NCBI GenBank assembly: GCA_021817985.1
Contig: JAKAFK010000002.1
Span: 52,126-116,125 of the forward strand
Length of the DNA: 64,000 nucleotides
Direction of reading: 5' to 3'
Source: Pseudomonadota bacterium
GTDB lineage: Bacteria > Pseudomonadota > Gammaproteobacteria > Burkholderiales > JAKAFK01
In this document: one piece after another, positions 24,205 through 32,916 of the stretch
How positions within the stretch are numbered: the stretch's first letter is position 1
Layout of the letters: every line of letters starts with the position of its first letter
The notes under the pieces: model-generated
Told to the model about the DNA's origin: nothing
The model's database searches: none
The model's input: only the letters and a program-made list of their open reading frames with translations
Position numbers and translations under genes: made by a program

Positions 24205-24801
24205 TTGGCAAAATACACGGCCCGGCCGGACATTCTGACGGCCTCTGGTCACTACTTCGATTTTCTGCATCCGGAGCGAAGTGACTTCACCATCGAAGAT
24301 ATCGCGCATGCGCTGTCGCACATCTGCCGGTTCGGTGGGCACGTGCGAGAGTTTTATTCAGTTGCTCAGCATTCCGTTCTGGTGAGCCACGTGGTGCCGC
24401 GCGAAGACGCCGTTCACGGGCTTATGCACGACGCTGTTGAATTAGCCATCGGAGACTGTGTGCAGCCTCTGAAGCAACTGCTTCCGGACTACAGAGCCAT
24501 CGAAGCCCGCATTGAGAAAGCGCTATTGGCGCACTTCCGGCTCTCGTGGCCATTACCGCCATCGGTAAAACGTGCGGATCTAGTGGCGCTTGCGACCGAA
24601 CAGCGTGATCTGATGCCCCCACATGACGACGAGTGGGCATGCCTTTCAGGTGTTGAACCGCTTCCCACACCTATCGAGCCATTAGGGCCTATCGAGGCTA
24701 GAAATCTTTTTCTCCACAGGTATCACGAAATTCGTTCCATGCCCCAAACACGATCCCAAGGCGATAGGCAGATCCCGGAGTGTGGGCGTGAGTTTGCCTG
24801 A
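24205..24801 (+). CDS. HD-domain phosphohydrolase (YfbR-like)
   Basis: 198 residues with the HD motif: HSVLVSHVV (His), [13 protein letters not shown] (HD) and a later Asp region ([17 protein letters not shown]), as in YfbR-type 5'-deoxynucleotidases and phage HD hydrolases. The N-terminus [35 protein letters not shown] is typical of these. It may act on deoxynucleotide monophosphates. The start is TTG 24,205 with a perfect AGGAGGA at 24,191-24,197. It is in the methyltransferase operon; its end overlaps the next gene by 20 nt. Confidence 0.78.
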   Translation: MAKYTARPDILTASGHYFDFLHPERSDFTIEDIAHALSHICRFGGHVREFYSVAQHSVLVSHVVPREDAVHGLMHDAVELAIGDCVQPLKQLLPDYRAIEARIEKALLAHFRLSWPLPPSVKRADLVALATEQRDLMPPHDDEWACLSGVEPLPTPIEPLGPIEARNLFLHRYHEIRSMPQTRSQGDRQIPECGREFA

Positions 24802-25054
24802 CCTGATCGACGGGGCCTTCGAATCGCTTGCGGGGCTCATGGTTCTCAATCACTGCCGCGTGCTATACGCTCATAAGGAGACTCGCGGCGTATCGCTGGT
24901 GACCACGGGCTTTTTCGTGTGCTGGGGTTGCTGGAACCTGTACTACTATCCAACCCTTCGTCAGCCCATGCGCTTCTATGGTGGATTGGTGGTGGTTTGC
25001 GCGAACGCGCTCCCCGCCGTTCCGGAACATTTGAAGGGAGATCAGGGACAATGA
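24782..25054 (+). CDS. small membrane protein, phage-type (PQ-loop/SemiSWEET-like)
   Basis: 90 residues, three hydrophobic segments (about 8-26, 38-55, 64-80). The sequence [30 protein letters not shown] resembles small phage and mobile-element membrane proteins with a PQ-loop-like layout. GTG start inside the hydrolase gene; its end overlaps the 25,051 gene by 4 nt. Function unknown. TGCTATA at 24,861 lies inside this gene and may be chance. Confidence 0.6.
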   Translation: MGVSLPDLIDGAFESLAGLMVLNHCRVLYAHKETRGVSLVTTGFFVCWGCWNLYYYPTLRQPMRFYGGLVVVCANALPAVPEHLKGDQGQ

Positions 25055-25878
25055 ACGATCCCGCAGCGCTGCATATTTCAAACGACGACATCCTCAATCA
25101 GGGTGGACTGGGAGAGAGAATCATCGAGGCGGAATTCAAGGAAACGCGACCCCAGCGCCGCAGGAAGATTCTGAGCGCAGTCGCCGTGATAATTATTGCA
25201 GCTGGCATGGGAGCCGGATATATGGTGCTATCTACACGCAGCATCCGGCTCCGGTATCCAGGCGCCTTGCCGTCGCCCCCGATGAAGCGCGATCCACGTC
25301 TCGCTCCAATGGCACATCCACAAATTGCTCTGCCTCCTCGTCCCGCCGGGATCGCGGCGGGCGTTCGGCAGTCGCCGGCCCAGACCGCGAGTCCGCGGCC
25401 ATCGTCACAGCCTATAACGGCCCCTCAGAGCGCGGTGACGAGACACGCCGCGCGGGCACCATCGCCTGCTACTACGGCTACACAACCCAATCTGCTAAAT
25501 GTGTCAGCGAGAACCGCTGCCGCAGCGGCGCCGCCCCCGGGTACTGCCGACAATAATGCCGGGCAACTCCAAACCAAAGTTGCGCAACTCACACAGATGA
25601 TTGCGATGCTTGAAAAGCAGATCGGACAAGGTGCTGATGCAAGATCACGCCCGCAGGCGCCCACACGTGCCGTGGCCCTCCCAATCCGGCGTATTGCCAT
25701 GAGAACCGACGGCGTCCTGGCGATCACCATCAATAGCGTGATCGTGCGTTTCGGGGGGCATGATCGCGAGGTGTTCGTCGGCCAGGTCATCCCCGGGATG
25801 AACGAGCGCCTTGCGGGCACAAATCCACGTGCACGAGAATTCGTGACAAATCGGGCAATCTATCTCGTTGCGAAATGA
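25051..25878 (+). CDS. membrane-anchored, proline-rich protein, unknown
   Basis: 275 residues: a cytoplasmic N-terminus with basic TRPQRRRK, one membrane helix (about 41-58, ILSAVAVIIIAAGMGAGYMV), a Pro/Ala-rich linker (about 65-170), a short coiled coil (QLQTKVAQLTQMIAMLEKQIG) and a C-terminal beta-like domain (about 205-275). This resembles bitopic secretion or pilus assembly proteins (PilP- or TrbI-like layout), but I do not recognise the family. It overlaps the previous gene by 4 nt and lies upstream of a bactofilin. Confidence 0.6.
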   Translation: MNDPAALHISNDDILNQGGLGERIIEAEFKETRPQRRRKILSAVAVIIIAAGMGAGYMVLSTRSIRLRYPGALPSPPMKRDPRLAPMAHPQIALPPRPAGIAAGVRQSPAQTASPRPSSQPITAPQSAVTRHAARAPSPATTATQPNLLNVSARTAAAAAPPPGTADNNAGQLQTKVAQLTQMIAMLEKQIGQGADARSRPQAPTRAVALPIRRIAMRTDGVLAITINSVIVRFGGHDREVFVGQVIPGMNERLAGTNPRAREFVTNRAIYLVAK

Positions 25879-25892
25879 TCAGGAGTTACACC

Positions 25893-26075
25893 ATGACCAA
25901 TCTTGGCAAAGTGGAATGGCTCGATCGCGCAGCGGCGAGATATGTCGAGAAGGCGGGGGTCGAGCCAGCGGCTGCAACTGCTATCGCGGCCGACCTATAT
26001 GATGTTGTCGACCTCGGGGATTTTGATTCTCCGGAAAAAGCCGTCGACGAAGACCTGTCGTACTGGGGGAACTAA
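25893..26075 (+). CDS. small acidic protein, unknown
   Basis: 60 residues (MTNLGKVEWLDRAAARYVEKAGVEPAAATAIAADLYDVVDLGDFDSPEKAVDEDLSYWGN), soluble and acidic. AGGAG 8 nt before ATG 25,893 decides the start over 25,875. Just 2 nt separate it from the bactofilin gene. Function unknown. Confidence 0.6.
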   Translation: MTNLGKVEWLDRAAARYVEKAGVEPAAATAIAADLYDVVDLGDFDSPEKAVDEDLSYWGN

Positions 26076-26077
26076 TC

Positions 26078-26548
26078 ATGAGCGACGCGAGAAGCCTCGT
26101 CCCTTTTGGGAAACAACGCGCAACAGGGCAAGCGAAAACCGCAACCCAGGAAGGCATCACATCCCTCGTCGCAAAAAGCGCTCGTTTCGAGGGGGAACTG
26201 ATCCTTCAGGAGGGTATCAAGATCGATGGACACTTTATCGGCAAACTGTCCATTCCGGAGGAGCATGAGCATCTATTCATGCTCGCCGAGGGTGGTGTCG
26301 TGGAGGGTGAAATCACAGTGGGCCGTGCCTACGTTGCAGGACGGCTCGTCGGCAAACTGACAGCCGGCGCACTGGTATTGGCATCAGGCGCTCGGATCGA
26401 TGGAGAAATCGCGTACAAGACCATCCGGGTCGCGGAAGGCGCGACAATCAATGGAAGGATTCTCAAGCGTTCCGATGCGGACTTTATCATGACGAACCCC
26501 CAGGCAGCAGAGGGTGTTGTGCAGATTGCCAAGGCAGCGATCAAGTAG
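26078..26548 (+). CDS. bactofilin (polymer-forming cytoskeletal protein)
   Basis: 156 residues. The core (about 25-135) is the DUF583 beta-helix: ITSLVAKSARFEGELILQEGIKIDGHFIGKL, VVEGEITVGRAYVAGRLVGKLTAG, ASGARIDGEIAYKTIRVAEGATINGRI. Bactofilins form filaments on the inner membrane and scaffold envelope machines. It is unusual in that it lies in an ICE operon with a membrane-anchored protein, suggesting a scaffold for a transfer or envelope function (inference). Confidence 0.85.
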   Translation: MSDARSLVPFGKQRATGQAKTATQEGITSLVAKSARFEGELILQEGIKIDGHFIGKLSIPEEHEHLFMLAEGGVVEGEITVGRAYVAGRLVGKLTAGALVLASGARIDGEIAYKTIRVAEGATINGRILKRSDADFIMTNPQAAEGVVQIAKAAIK

Positions 26549-26558
26549 GCCTACGACT

Positions 26559-26816
26559 ATGGAGTTCCTTAATCCTCCCCTGGAATCGGAGATCCTGGCA
26601 CCGGAGGAGATCGCGGAAATAACTGGCCGCGCGCGCAAAGAGCATCAAGCTGCATGGCTGGATGAACACGGCTGGATCTATGTGCGTAACGCAGCCGGGG
26701 TGCCCATTGTGGGGCGATTCTATGCGCGCCTTAAGATGGCCGGCGTCAACCTTCAGACCTCCGTTGCCTCCGGGCCTGTTGGTGGAACTCTCCCGGACTT
26801 CTCAAAAGTGCGATAA
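26559..26816 (+). CDS. DUF4224 protein, integrase-associated (putative excisionase-like)
   Basis: 85 residues: EILAPEEIAEITGRARKEHQAAWLDEHGWIYVRNAAGVPIVGRFYARLKMAG is the DUF4224 pattern, found next to tyrosine recombinases of prophages and ICEs. It ends 3 nt before the integrase, so they are co-expressed. A role as recombination directionality or DNA-binding factor is inferred from context. Confidence 0.72.
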   Translation: MEFLNPPLESEILAPEEIAEITGRARKEHQAAWLDEHGWIYVRNAAGVPIVGRFYARLKMAGVNLQTSVASGPVGGTLPDFSKVR

Positions 26817-26819
26817 CCT

Positions 26820-27914
26820 ATGGGCATGTCGAAACCGAAGGTCGCACATAGAGATCTGCCGCCCAGGCTTGTCCGGCGCCGCAAGATCAAAAAGAAAACG
26901 AAAGAAGTATGGGAAGCATACTATTATGAGCATCCTAGGGACGAGCACGGGCGAAGAAAGCTCACTGCGCTAGGCCAGGACCTCGTACTGGCCAAGATGA
27001 AATGGGCGGAACTCGAGCGCACGACACATGAGAAAGCGAGACTGAGCCCCGAAGACGGCACCGTGGCATCCGTGTGCGAACGCTATATGAAATGGGCCCA
27101 AAACAGGTCCCTCTCGGGCCTTTCTCCCCGCACGCTGCAGGACCGGGAGAAGTATTGGAAATACTTGGGTCCTGTATTCGGGCAGGTACCAATCGACGCC
27201 TTGACGCCCCCAATGATGCTCCAATACTTCGAGAAACGGTCGTCCCAGGTATCCGCCAAGAAGGAAGTGAAGTTCCTGTCCGTTGTGTGCAGCTGGGCCC
27301 GCGCACGTGGCTATATGCGGGCGCAGAATCCCGTCCTGGGCGTTACTCGACAGATGAAAGTCACCGAGACGCGCGAGATCTATGTCACCGACGAGATGCT
27401 TGCGCTCGTGTACAAGCATGCGGACGATGTCGTTCGTGACACACTCGACCTTTCTTACCTGACCGGCCAGCGGCCTGCCGATGTCTTCAAGATGCGTTGG
27501 GACCATATCCGCGACGGCGCGATCTGGCTCGAACAGGGGAAGACCAAGGCGAAGCTCGGAATCGAGGTTACGGGCGCGCTCTCCGATCTGCTTGATCGAA
27601 TCAAGCGGCGTGGTGTCGTAGGCATGACCATCCTGGCTGATCCGAAAGGTCAGCCCCTGAAGCCTTTCGGATACTTCCGCAGCAACTTTGACAAGGCGCG
27701 CGATGAGGCCGACAAGGACGCGAAATCCCTGGGCATTCCCTTCGAGCGATTCCAGTTACGCGATTTGCGTGCGAAAGCAGCCTCCGATATCGAAAGCATG
27801 TCGGAAGCGCGGAAGCTCCTTGGGCACACCACTGAAAACATGACTCGGCACTATGTGCGCGCTCGAGTCGGCGATCGCGTTCTCCCCGTCAGCGGGAAGA
27901 AAAAACCAGAATGA
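26820..27914 (+). CDS. int: tyrosine-family integrase of the ICE
   Basis: 364 residues. N-terminal arm and core-binding region 1-180; catalytic domain with Arg218 (YLTGQRPADVFKMRW), RDLRAK (314-319, second Arg), His336 (LGHTT) and nucleophile Tyr345 (TRHYVRAR). The usual His of the HxxR box is Gln312, as in RDLRAK-type phage integrases. It catalyses integration and excision at the adjacent tRNA-Cys gene; its stop is 67 bp from the tRNA 3' end. The start is the first ATG after the DUF4224 stop. Confidence 0.92.
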   Translation: MGMSKPKVAHRDLPPRLVRRRKIKKKTKEVWEAYYYEHPRDEHGRRKLTALGQDLVLAKMKWAELERTTHEKARLSPEDGTVASVCERYMKWAQNRSLSGLSPRTLQDREKYWKYLGPVFGQVPIDALTPPMMLQYFEKRSSQVSAKKEVKFLSVVCSWARARGYMRAQNPVLGVTRQMKVTETREIYVTDEMLALVYKHADDVVRDTLDLSYLTGQRPADVFKMRWDHIRDGAIWLEQGKTKAKLGIEVTGALSDLLDRIKRRGVVGMTILADPKGQPLKPFGYFRSNFDKARDEADKDAKSLGIPFERFQLRDLRAKAASDIESMSEARKLLGHTTENMTRHYVRARVGDRVLPVSGKKKPE

Positions 27915-27937
27915 TGGCGAAACAGTTTCGCCATTTT
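27914..27937 (+). terminator. terminator of the integrase gene
   Basis: ATGGCGAAA-CAG-TTTCGCCAT (27,914-27,934) is a perfect hairpin followed by TTTT. A second, similar half (GATGGCGGAACTGTTTCGG) follows at about 27,945-27,965. Confidence 0.75.
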
Positions 27938-27974
27938 CGCAGACCGATGGCGGAACTGTTTCGGTAACCTATTG

Positions 27975-28010
27975 ATTTATTGGAGGCGGGGGTCGGAATC
28001 GAACCGGCGT
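27975..28010. other. putative ICE attachment site (att) at the tRNA-Cys 3' end
   Basis: The integrase reads toward the 3' end of tRNA-Cys, the standard site for tyrosine-recombinase ICEs. The core should lie within the last part of the tRNA (from CCA through the T-arm). No second copy of this sequence is in the window, so the other att lies left of position 1. Exact borders cannot be set. Confidence 0.6.
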
Positions 28011-28054
28011 ACACGGCTTTGCAGGCCGCTGCATAACCACTCTGCCACCCCGCC
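27981..28054 (-). tRNA. tRNA-Cys (GCA)
   Basis: Read on the minus strand: acceptor GGCGGGG...CCCCGCC, TGCAAA around the anticodon GCA, GGTTCGAATCC T-arm, discriminator T and encoded CCA. 74 nt. Its 3' end faces the integrase, so the gene is the ICE insertion target and is kept functional by the element's att core. Confidence 0.95.
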
Positions 28055-28219
28055 GCTAGGGGATGTGGACCGGATTCCGCACATGGTTAAATGCGTGCGC
28101 AAAATGCGATCCCTCTACTGGCGCGGCACGCCGCGCGTGCCGTTGCCCTCATCGACCGCATCCACTCCGAGGGAACGGAACGGGACGAAAAAGGGAAAGC
28201 AGGCGCTTTCCCTTGAATC

Positions 28220-28294
28220 TGGAGCGGGAAACGAGGCTCGAACTCGCGACCCCAACCTTGGCAAGGTTGTGCTCTACCACTGAGCTATTCCCGC
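28220..28294 (-). tRNA. tRNA-Gly (GCC)
   Basis: Minus strand: GCGGGAATAGCTCAGTGG, anticodon loop TTGCCAA (GCC), T-arm GAGTTCGAGCCTC, 3' TTCCCGC then TCCA. 75 nt, CCA encoded. It lies between pgsA and tRNA-Cys, an arrangement common in proteobacteria. The 165-bp spacer to tRNA-Cys shows nothing else. Confidence 0.95.
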
Positions 28295-28381
28295 GTAAAA
28301 GCAAACCGCAATTTTAACAACTCTGGGTTTATTGTCAAGAACGAGGCACCCGACAACCCGCCGAAAAGGCGCCCCCCTCGC

Positions 28382-28951
28382 TCACGAATGTTTCAGAACC
28401 TGCGGCCAAGCCATCCTCAAGTAGTAAACCATGGACCAAAGCGTCAGGACGGCCGCGGCATAGATGAGCATGGTCCCCATCCATTCGGTTTCCCACGTGA
28501 AGATCGTGCCATGGTAGAGCAACAGCAGGATGGCGGCCATCTGGGCCGTCGTCTTGACCTTCCCAAGAAACGACACCGCCACGCTGCGGCTCTGACCAAT
28601 CTTCGCCATCCATTCGCGCAGCGCTGAGATAGCAATTTCTCGCCCGATGATGATCAAGGAAACCATGGGATCGACCCGCTTGAGATACACGAGCACAATC
28701 AGCGCAGCGGCAACCATCAGCTTGTCCGCGACGGGATCCAGAAATGCGCCAAAAGGAGACGTCTGGCGCAGACGCCTTGCGAGATACCCATCCAGCCAAT
28801 CCGTGACGGATGCGACGGCAAAAACCGCTGCGGCCGTGAGATTCGCATCGCGCAGGCTGAGCCAGTCCCCAGGGACATAATAGATCCCCACAAACAGCGG
28901 AATCAGCACGATGCGAAGCCATGTCAGGAGATTCGGAATGTTCAGCGGCAT
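28382..28951 (-). CDS. pgsA: CDP-diacylglycerol--glycerol-3-phosphate 3-phosphatidyltransferase
   Basis: 189 residues, several membrane helices. The CDP-alcohol phosphotransferase signature is complete: DWLDGYLARRLRQTSPFGAFLDPVADKL (residues about 51-78). It makes phosphatidylglycerophosphate, the committed step to phosphatidylglycerol and cardiolipin, in the inner membrane. It lies downstream of uvrC and upstream of tRNA-Gly, as in many proteobacteria. Confidence 0.93.
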   Translation of the reverse strand: MPLNIPNLLTWLRIVLIPLFVGIYYVPGDWLSLRDANLTAAAVFAVASVTDWLDGYLARRLRQTSPFGAFLDPVADKLMVAAALIVLVYLKRVDPMVSLIIIGREIAISALREWMAKIGQSRSVAVSFLGKVKTTAQMAAILLLLYHGTIFTWETEWMGTMLIYAAAVLTLWSMVYYLRMAWPQVLKHS

Positions 28952-29071
28952 CCGGTCCAGCCTTGTACGATCACATCATTGCGACCAAGGTCTCCATCGA
29001 AGCGTGCGCACCGGCGTCATTCGCCCGGCACTTGCGGGCCAATGGGCGCTCATGAGCGCGATGCCGCAAAC

Positions 29072-30868
29072 TCAATGAAGCTCGTCGTATATTTTTTCTG
29101 CCAACTTTCGGCTGATGCCCTCGACCTGCGCGAGGTCGTCCACGCTCGCCGCCTGCACGCCACCCAGACCGCCGAAACGGGACAGCAACTTCTGCCGCCG
29201 TACCGCGCCCACCCCCTCGATATCTTCGAGACTCGACGACACGCGCGCTTTGGCGCGGCGCGCACGATGCCCGCTGATCGCGAACCGATGGGCTTCGTCG
29301 CGAATCTGTTGAATCAGAAGAAGCGCAGGGTGATTCGGAGCCAATTGTAACGGTTTTCTTTCGTCCGCGAAAACCAGTTGCTCCAATCCTGGCTTGCGCC
29401 CTTCCCCTTTCGCGACCCCGACCAGGGCGACATTCCCCAACCCCAAGTCGGCCATGAGGTCCGCGGCCACCCTGACCTGCCCCTTCCCTCCGTCGATGAG
29501 GACGAGGTCCGGCATGGGCCCCTCGCCTTCAGCCCACTTGCGATAGCGCCGGGCAAGCGCCTCGCGCATCGCCGCCAAGTCGTCGCCCCCCGTCACCGCT
29601 TTCATGTTGTAGCGCCGGTATTGACCATTTTGCATGGCCAGTTGGTCGTACACGACGCATGACGCCACAGTCGCTTCACCCATGGTATGGCTTACGTCGA
29701 AGCACTCGATGCGCATAAGCTCGGGCAAGGCCAGCACTTCCCTGAGCGCAGCCAGACGTGCCTCCTGGGTCGAACGCTGGCCCAGCCTCTGGGAGAGGGC
29801 CAATCGGGCGTTTTCTTCGGCCATGCGCAGCCAGACGCGCCGCTCGCGCGTCGGATGCACCGTGAGTCTCAGCCTATGGCCGGCATGTTCGCTCAAGAGG
29901 TTCTCCAAGGCGGCCGCGTCCACCTGCTCGCCAAGAATGATTTCTGGAGGGATCTGGCCGGCGAGATAGTGCTGCGCCAGGAACGCCTCGATGGTCGCGA
30001 CGCCGTCGCACGCCTCGGCATTGCGGGGGAAGAAGCTTTTGTCACCCAAATGCCTCCCGCCCCGAATCATCACCAGATTCACGCAGGCCGCCCCCTCTGC
30101 CATGCTCAAGCCAATGATATCGGCGTCCCGACCGGACGCGCGATCGACGAATTGGCTTTCCTTGATCTTGCTCAAGCTCTGAATCTGATCCCGATAGTAT
30201 GCGGCAAGCTCATAGCGCTGCGCGGCCGCCGCCTCCTGCATCTTCGCCGAAAGCCCGTCGAGCACCTGGTTCTCCTTGCCTTCCAAAAACCACGCTGCGT
30301 TCTGCACGTCCTCGGCATAGTCGTGAGCTGTCACAACGCCCACGCAGGGCGCCGTACAGCGCTTGATCTGATAGAGCAGGCAGGGGCGCGAGCGGTTCTG
30401 GAACACCGTATCCTCGCAGGTGCGCAGACGGAAGACCTTCTGCAGCAATTGGATGCTCTCGCGAACGGCACCGGCGTTCGGAAACGGTCCGAAATAGCGA
30501 TGCTGCTTCGAGAGCGCCCCGCGATGGAATGCGAGTCGCGGGAATTCATGGCCGCTCAGCACCAGATAGGGGTACGACTTGTCATCGCGGAAAAGGATGT
30601 TATAGCGCGGCGTCAGCGCCTTGATCAGATTGTTCTCAAGGAGCAACGCTTCAGACTCGGAGCGTGTGACCGTCGTTTCGACCGCCGAGATCTGGGCGAC
30701 CATGCGACGGATGCGCTCGGAATGGTCCGTTTTCTGGAAGTAGGACGATACGCGCTTTTTGAGATCGCGCGCCTTGCCGACGTACAAAATCTCCCCTTCC
30801 GCACCGAGCATGCGATAAACGCCCGGTAGATGGGGGAGATTCCTGAGAAATGCCTGGACGTCAAACAT
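29072..30868 (-). CDS. uvrC: excinuclease ABC subunit C
   Basis: 598 residues. GIY-YIG nuclease at the N-terminus (about 13-95: LPGVYRMLGAEGEILYVGKARDLKKRVSSYF), Cys-containing region, UVR motif (about 200-235), RNase H-like C-terminal nuclease (IECFDVSHTMGEATVASCVVY; LVLIDGGKGQ) and tandem helix-hairpin-helix end (LEDIEGVGAVRRQKLLSRFGGLGGVQ). It makes both incisions in nucleotide-excision repair with UvrB. Length is usual. Confidence 0.96.
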   Translation of the reverse strand: MFDVQAFLRNLPHLPGVYRMLGAEGEILYVGKARDLKKRVSSYFQKTDHSERIRRMVAQISAVETTVTRSESEALLLENNLIKALTPRYNILFRDDKSYPYLVLSGHEFPRLAFHRGALSKQHRYFGPFPNAGAVRESIQLLQKVFRLRTCEDTVFQNRSRPCLLYQIKRCTAPCVGVVTAHDYAEDVQNAAWFLEGKENQVLDGLSAKMQEAAAAQRYELAAYYRDQIQSLSKIKESQFVDRASGRDADIIGLSMAEGAACVNLVMIRGGRHLGDKSFFPRNAEACDGVATIEAFLAQHYLAGQIPPEIILGEQVDAAALENLLSEHAGHRLRLTVHPTRERRVWLRMAEENARLALSQRLGQRSTQEARLAALREVLALPELMRIECFDVSHTMGEATVASCVVYDQLAMQNGQYRRYNMKAVTGGDDLAAMREALARRYRKWAEGEGPMPDLVLIDGGKGQVRVAADLMADLGLGNVALVGVAKGEGRKPGLEQLVFADERKPLQLAPNHPALLLIQQIRDEAHRFAISGHRARRAKARVSSSLEDIEGVGAVRRQKLLSRFGGLGGVQAASVDDLAQVEGISRKLAEKIYDELH

Positions 30869-30901
30869 GCGTTTCCGCGCCGAAACCTGAGGGGCGCGCG
30901 C

Positions 30902-31087
30902 TTATTCCTCGTCCAGGAGCTTGCCGCCGATGGCCCATTGCTCATCGGGAAGCTCGTCGAATGCAATGTAGGTATAGGATCGCGGCTTGTGCGCCACCCG
31001 CTCCAGGGTCTCGGTGAATTCCTCGGCGATTTTCTGCTTCTGTTCCCGCGTCAACGTTCCGGCAATGCGTATGTTCACGTAAGGCAT
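30902..31087 (-). CDS. 4-oxalocrotonate tautomerase family protein
   Basis: 61 residues, start chosen so that the catalytic proline is residue 1 after Met removal (MPYVNIRIAGTLTREQKQKIAEEF). The small beta-alpha-beta tautomerase fold is expected as a hexamer. Substrate unknown. It lies between uvrC and the uracil-DNA glycosylase on the same strand. Confidence 0.85.
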   Translation of the reverse strand: MPYVNIRIAGTLTREQKQKIAEEFTETLERVAHKPRSYTYIAFDELPDEQWAIGGKLLDEE

Positions 31088-31088
31088 C

Positions 31089-31757
31089 TCAACGTCCTCG
31101 CAGCTCGCTCGCAATGGCCGCGAAAACGGCCTTGAACATCTCCGGCGTCAAACGCCGGGTCTGGGTATTATAGCGGCTGCAATGATAGCTATCATAGAGC
31201 ACGAGCCCTCGCGGCGCCGCATGGCGCGCGCCATGAACGAACCGGAAGCTGCCCGGTTTGGCGCCGAGGGCGAGGAGCACGGCTTGGTGGGCAATTTGCC
31301 CTAGCGCCAGCATGACCGCACCGGGCGTGAGCGCCTCGAGTTCCTGCCGCAAAAAAGGATTGCATTGCCGGATTTCCGCCCTGTCGGGCTTGTTCTCCGG
31401 CGGCAGGCACTTGACCGCATTGGTCACTCGCACCCCCTTGAGGGTCAACCCGTCATCGACGCTGCGCGAGGCCGGAGCGCTCGCGAACCCGAATTCATGG
31501 AGCGTCTCGTACAGCAGAATGCCGGCATGGTCCCCGGTAAATGGCCGGCCTGTGCGGTTCGCGCCGTGCTTGCCCGGCGCGAGACCGACAATCAGCAGCC
31601 GGGGCACCGCATCCCCGAACGGCGCCACCGGTCTTGCATGATAGTCCGGATGCTCGCTTCTCACGGCCTCGAGAAAGTCCGACAGTCTCGGGCAGGCGCG
31701 GCATGCAAGAGAAAACTCATGAGGCGTCACGATCATTGAACTTCGAGGGGTACGCAT
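31089..31757 (-). CDS. uracil-DNA glycosylase, family 5 (UdgB-like)
   Basis: 222 residues. CRACPRL at the N-terminus gives Fe-S-type cysteines. The family motif is LLIVGLAPGKHGANRTGRPFTGDHAG, and the C-terminal motif is YDSYHCSRYNTQTRRLT. It removes uracil (and in family 5 also hypoxanthine or other damaged bases) from DNA. Start is uncertain: ATG 31,757 or ATG 31,736. It is followed almost directly by the tautomerase gene. Confidence 0.85.
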   Translation of the reverse strand: MRTPRSSMIVTPHEFSLACRACPRLSDFLEAVRSEHPDYHARPVAPFGDAVPRLLIVGLAPGKHGANRTGRPFTGDHAGILLYETLHEFGFASAPASRSVDDGLTLKGVRVTNAVKCLPPENKPDRAEIRQCNPFLRQELEALTPGAVMLALGQIAHQAVLLALGAKPGSFRFVHGARHAAPRGLVLYDSYHCSRYNTQTRRLTPEMFKAVFAAIASELRGR

Positions 31758-31772
31758 CGTGCCGGCACCGGG

Positions 31773-32852
31773 TCAAAGGGAGCCACAGGTGTCCGGTGCA
31801 TCAGGATCTAGCGGCAAAACGGGGCTCTCGGCCACGAGGCGCGCGATGGCCTCGACCGCTGACCGATACGCCGGGATCTCCTTGAGTTCGTCCAAGCCGG
31901 GCGGATGCGCCCGCCCGTGCATGCGAACCAGCCGCGACAGGCTAACCGGCGAGGTTTCCCAGCGCATGCCGGCCAGCAGCTCGTCGGCGGCGGCCGGGTC
32001 GTTGCACACGAGCACCATGTCGCACCCGGCGGCCAGCGCCACATTTCCCCGTTCCACCACGGTGCCGGCCCCCGCGGCCCCGGCCATGCTAAGGTCATCG
32101 CTGAAGATGACGCCCTGGAAGCCCAGTTCCTTGCGCAACACGTTTTGCAGCCAGATCCTTGAGAAACCCGCCGGACGTGAATCGACCTTCGGATAGATGA
32201 CGTGCGCGGGCATGATGCCCGCAAGCCCAAAGTCGACCATCTGCGCGAACGGAACAAGGTCGTCGAGCGCGATGTCGGCATAGCTGCGCTCGTCGATCGG
32301 GACCTCCACGTGCGAATCCGCCTTCACGTATCCATGTCCCGGAAAGTGCTTGCCCACCGCGGGCATCCCCGCGTCCCGGAAGCCGAGCATCAGCTGATGG
32401 GCGAGCTCCGCGACCGCCTGTGGATTGCGATGAAAGGCCCGATCCCCGATCACGCTGCTCTGTCCGTAGTCCAGATCGAGCACCGGCGCGAAACTGAAAT
32501 CCACGCCGCAGGCGCGCAGCTCGGAAGCGAGGACGAAGCCCGTCTGGTGCGCGAGGGGCCTTGCACGGTGCGGATGCTGCGACCACAGCCTGCCCAACAG
32601 GCGCATCGCGGGAATCCGCGTGAATCCGGCCTTACAGCGCTGGACACGCCCGCCTTCCTGATCCACCGCGATCAGCAAGGGGGGATTCCTGAGGGCATGG
32701 ATCTCGCCGGTGAGCGCCTGGATCTGGGAGGGCGATTCGTAATTCCGACTAAACAGGATCACGCCGCCGACGAGGGGATGGGCGAGCCGTTCCCGATCGA
32801 CGTTCGTCAATTGCGTGCCCGCGACGTCCACCATGACTGGGCCAAGCGACAT
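31773..32852 (-). CDS. nagZ: beta-N-acetylhexosaminidase NagZ
   Basis: 359 residues, glycoside hydrolase family 3. [18 protein letters not shown] carries the catalytic His loop, and [10 protein letters not shown] the Asp nucleophile region. A cytoplasmic enzyme of peptidoglycan recycling that cleaves GlcNAc from anhydromuropeptides. It is downstream of acpS, in the conserved pdxJ-acpS-nagZ order. Confidence 0.93.
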   Translation of the reverse strand: MSLGPVMVDVAGTQLTNVDRERLAHPLVGGVILFSRNYESPSQIQALTGEIHALRNPPLLIAVDQEGGRVQRCKAGFTRIPAMRLLGRLWSQHPHRARPLAHQTGFVLASELRACGVDFSFAPVLDLDYGQSSVIGDRAFHRNPQAVAELAHQLMLGFRDAGMPAVGKHFPGHGYVKADSHVEVPIDERSYADIALDDLVPFAQMVDFGLAGIMPAHVIYPKVDSRPAGFSRIWLQNVLRKELGFQGVIFSDDLSMAGAAGAGTVVERGNVALAAGCDMVLVCNDPAAADELLAGMRWETSPVSLSRLVRMHGRAHPPGLDELKEIPAYRSAVEAIARLVAESPVLPLDPDAPDTCGSL

Positions 32853-32916
32853 AGTTCACCTCACAACCCGTGATAGATGGCGAGACAGCCCCGCCGGAGG
32901 CGGGCCGAATCTTCCG

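Noticed and set aside
24861..24867. Further copy of the TGCTATA motif
   Set aside because: It lies within the 24,782 gene (codons for V-L-Y) and no gene starts at a fitting distance; the copy at 13,243 is likewise inside a gene, though it could be a promoter for parA.
29687..30829. Long plus-strand frame opposite uvrC
   Set aside because: It is antisense to a complete, well conserved uvrC; translation shows no domain.
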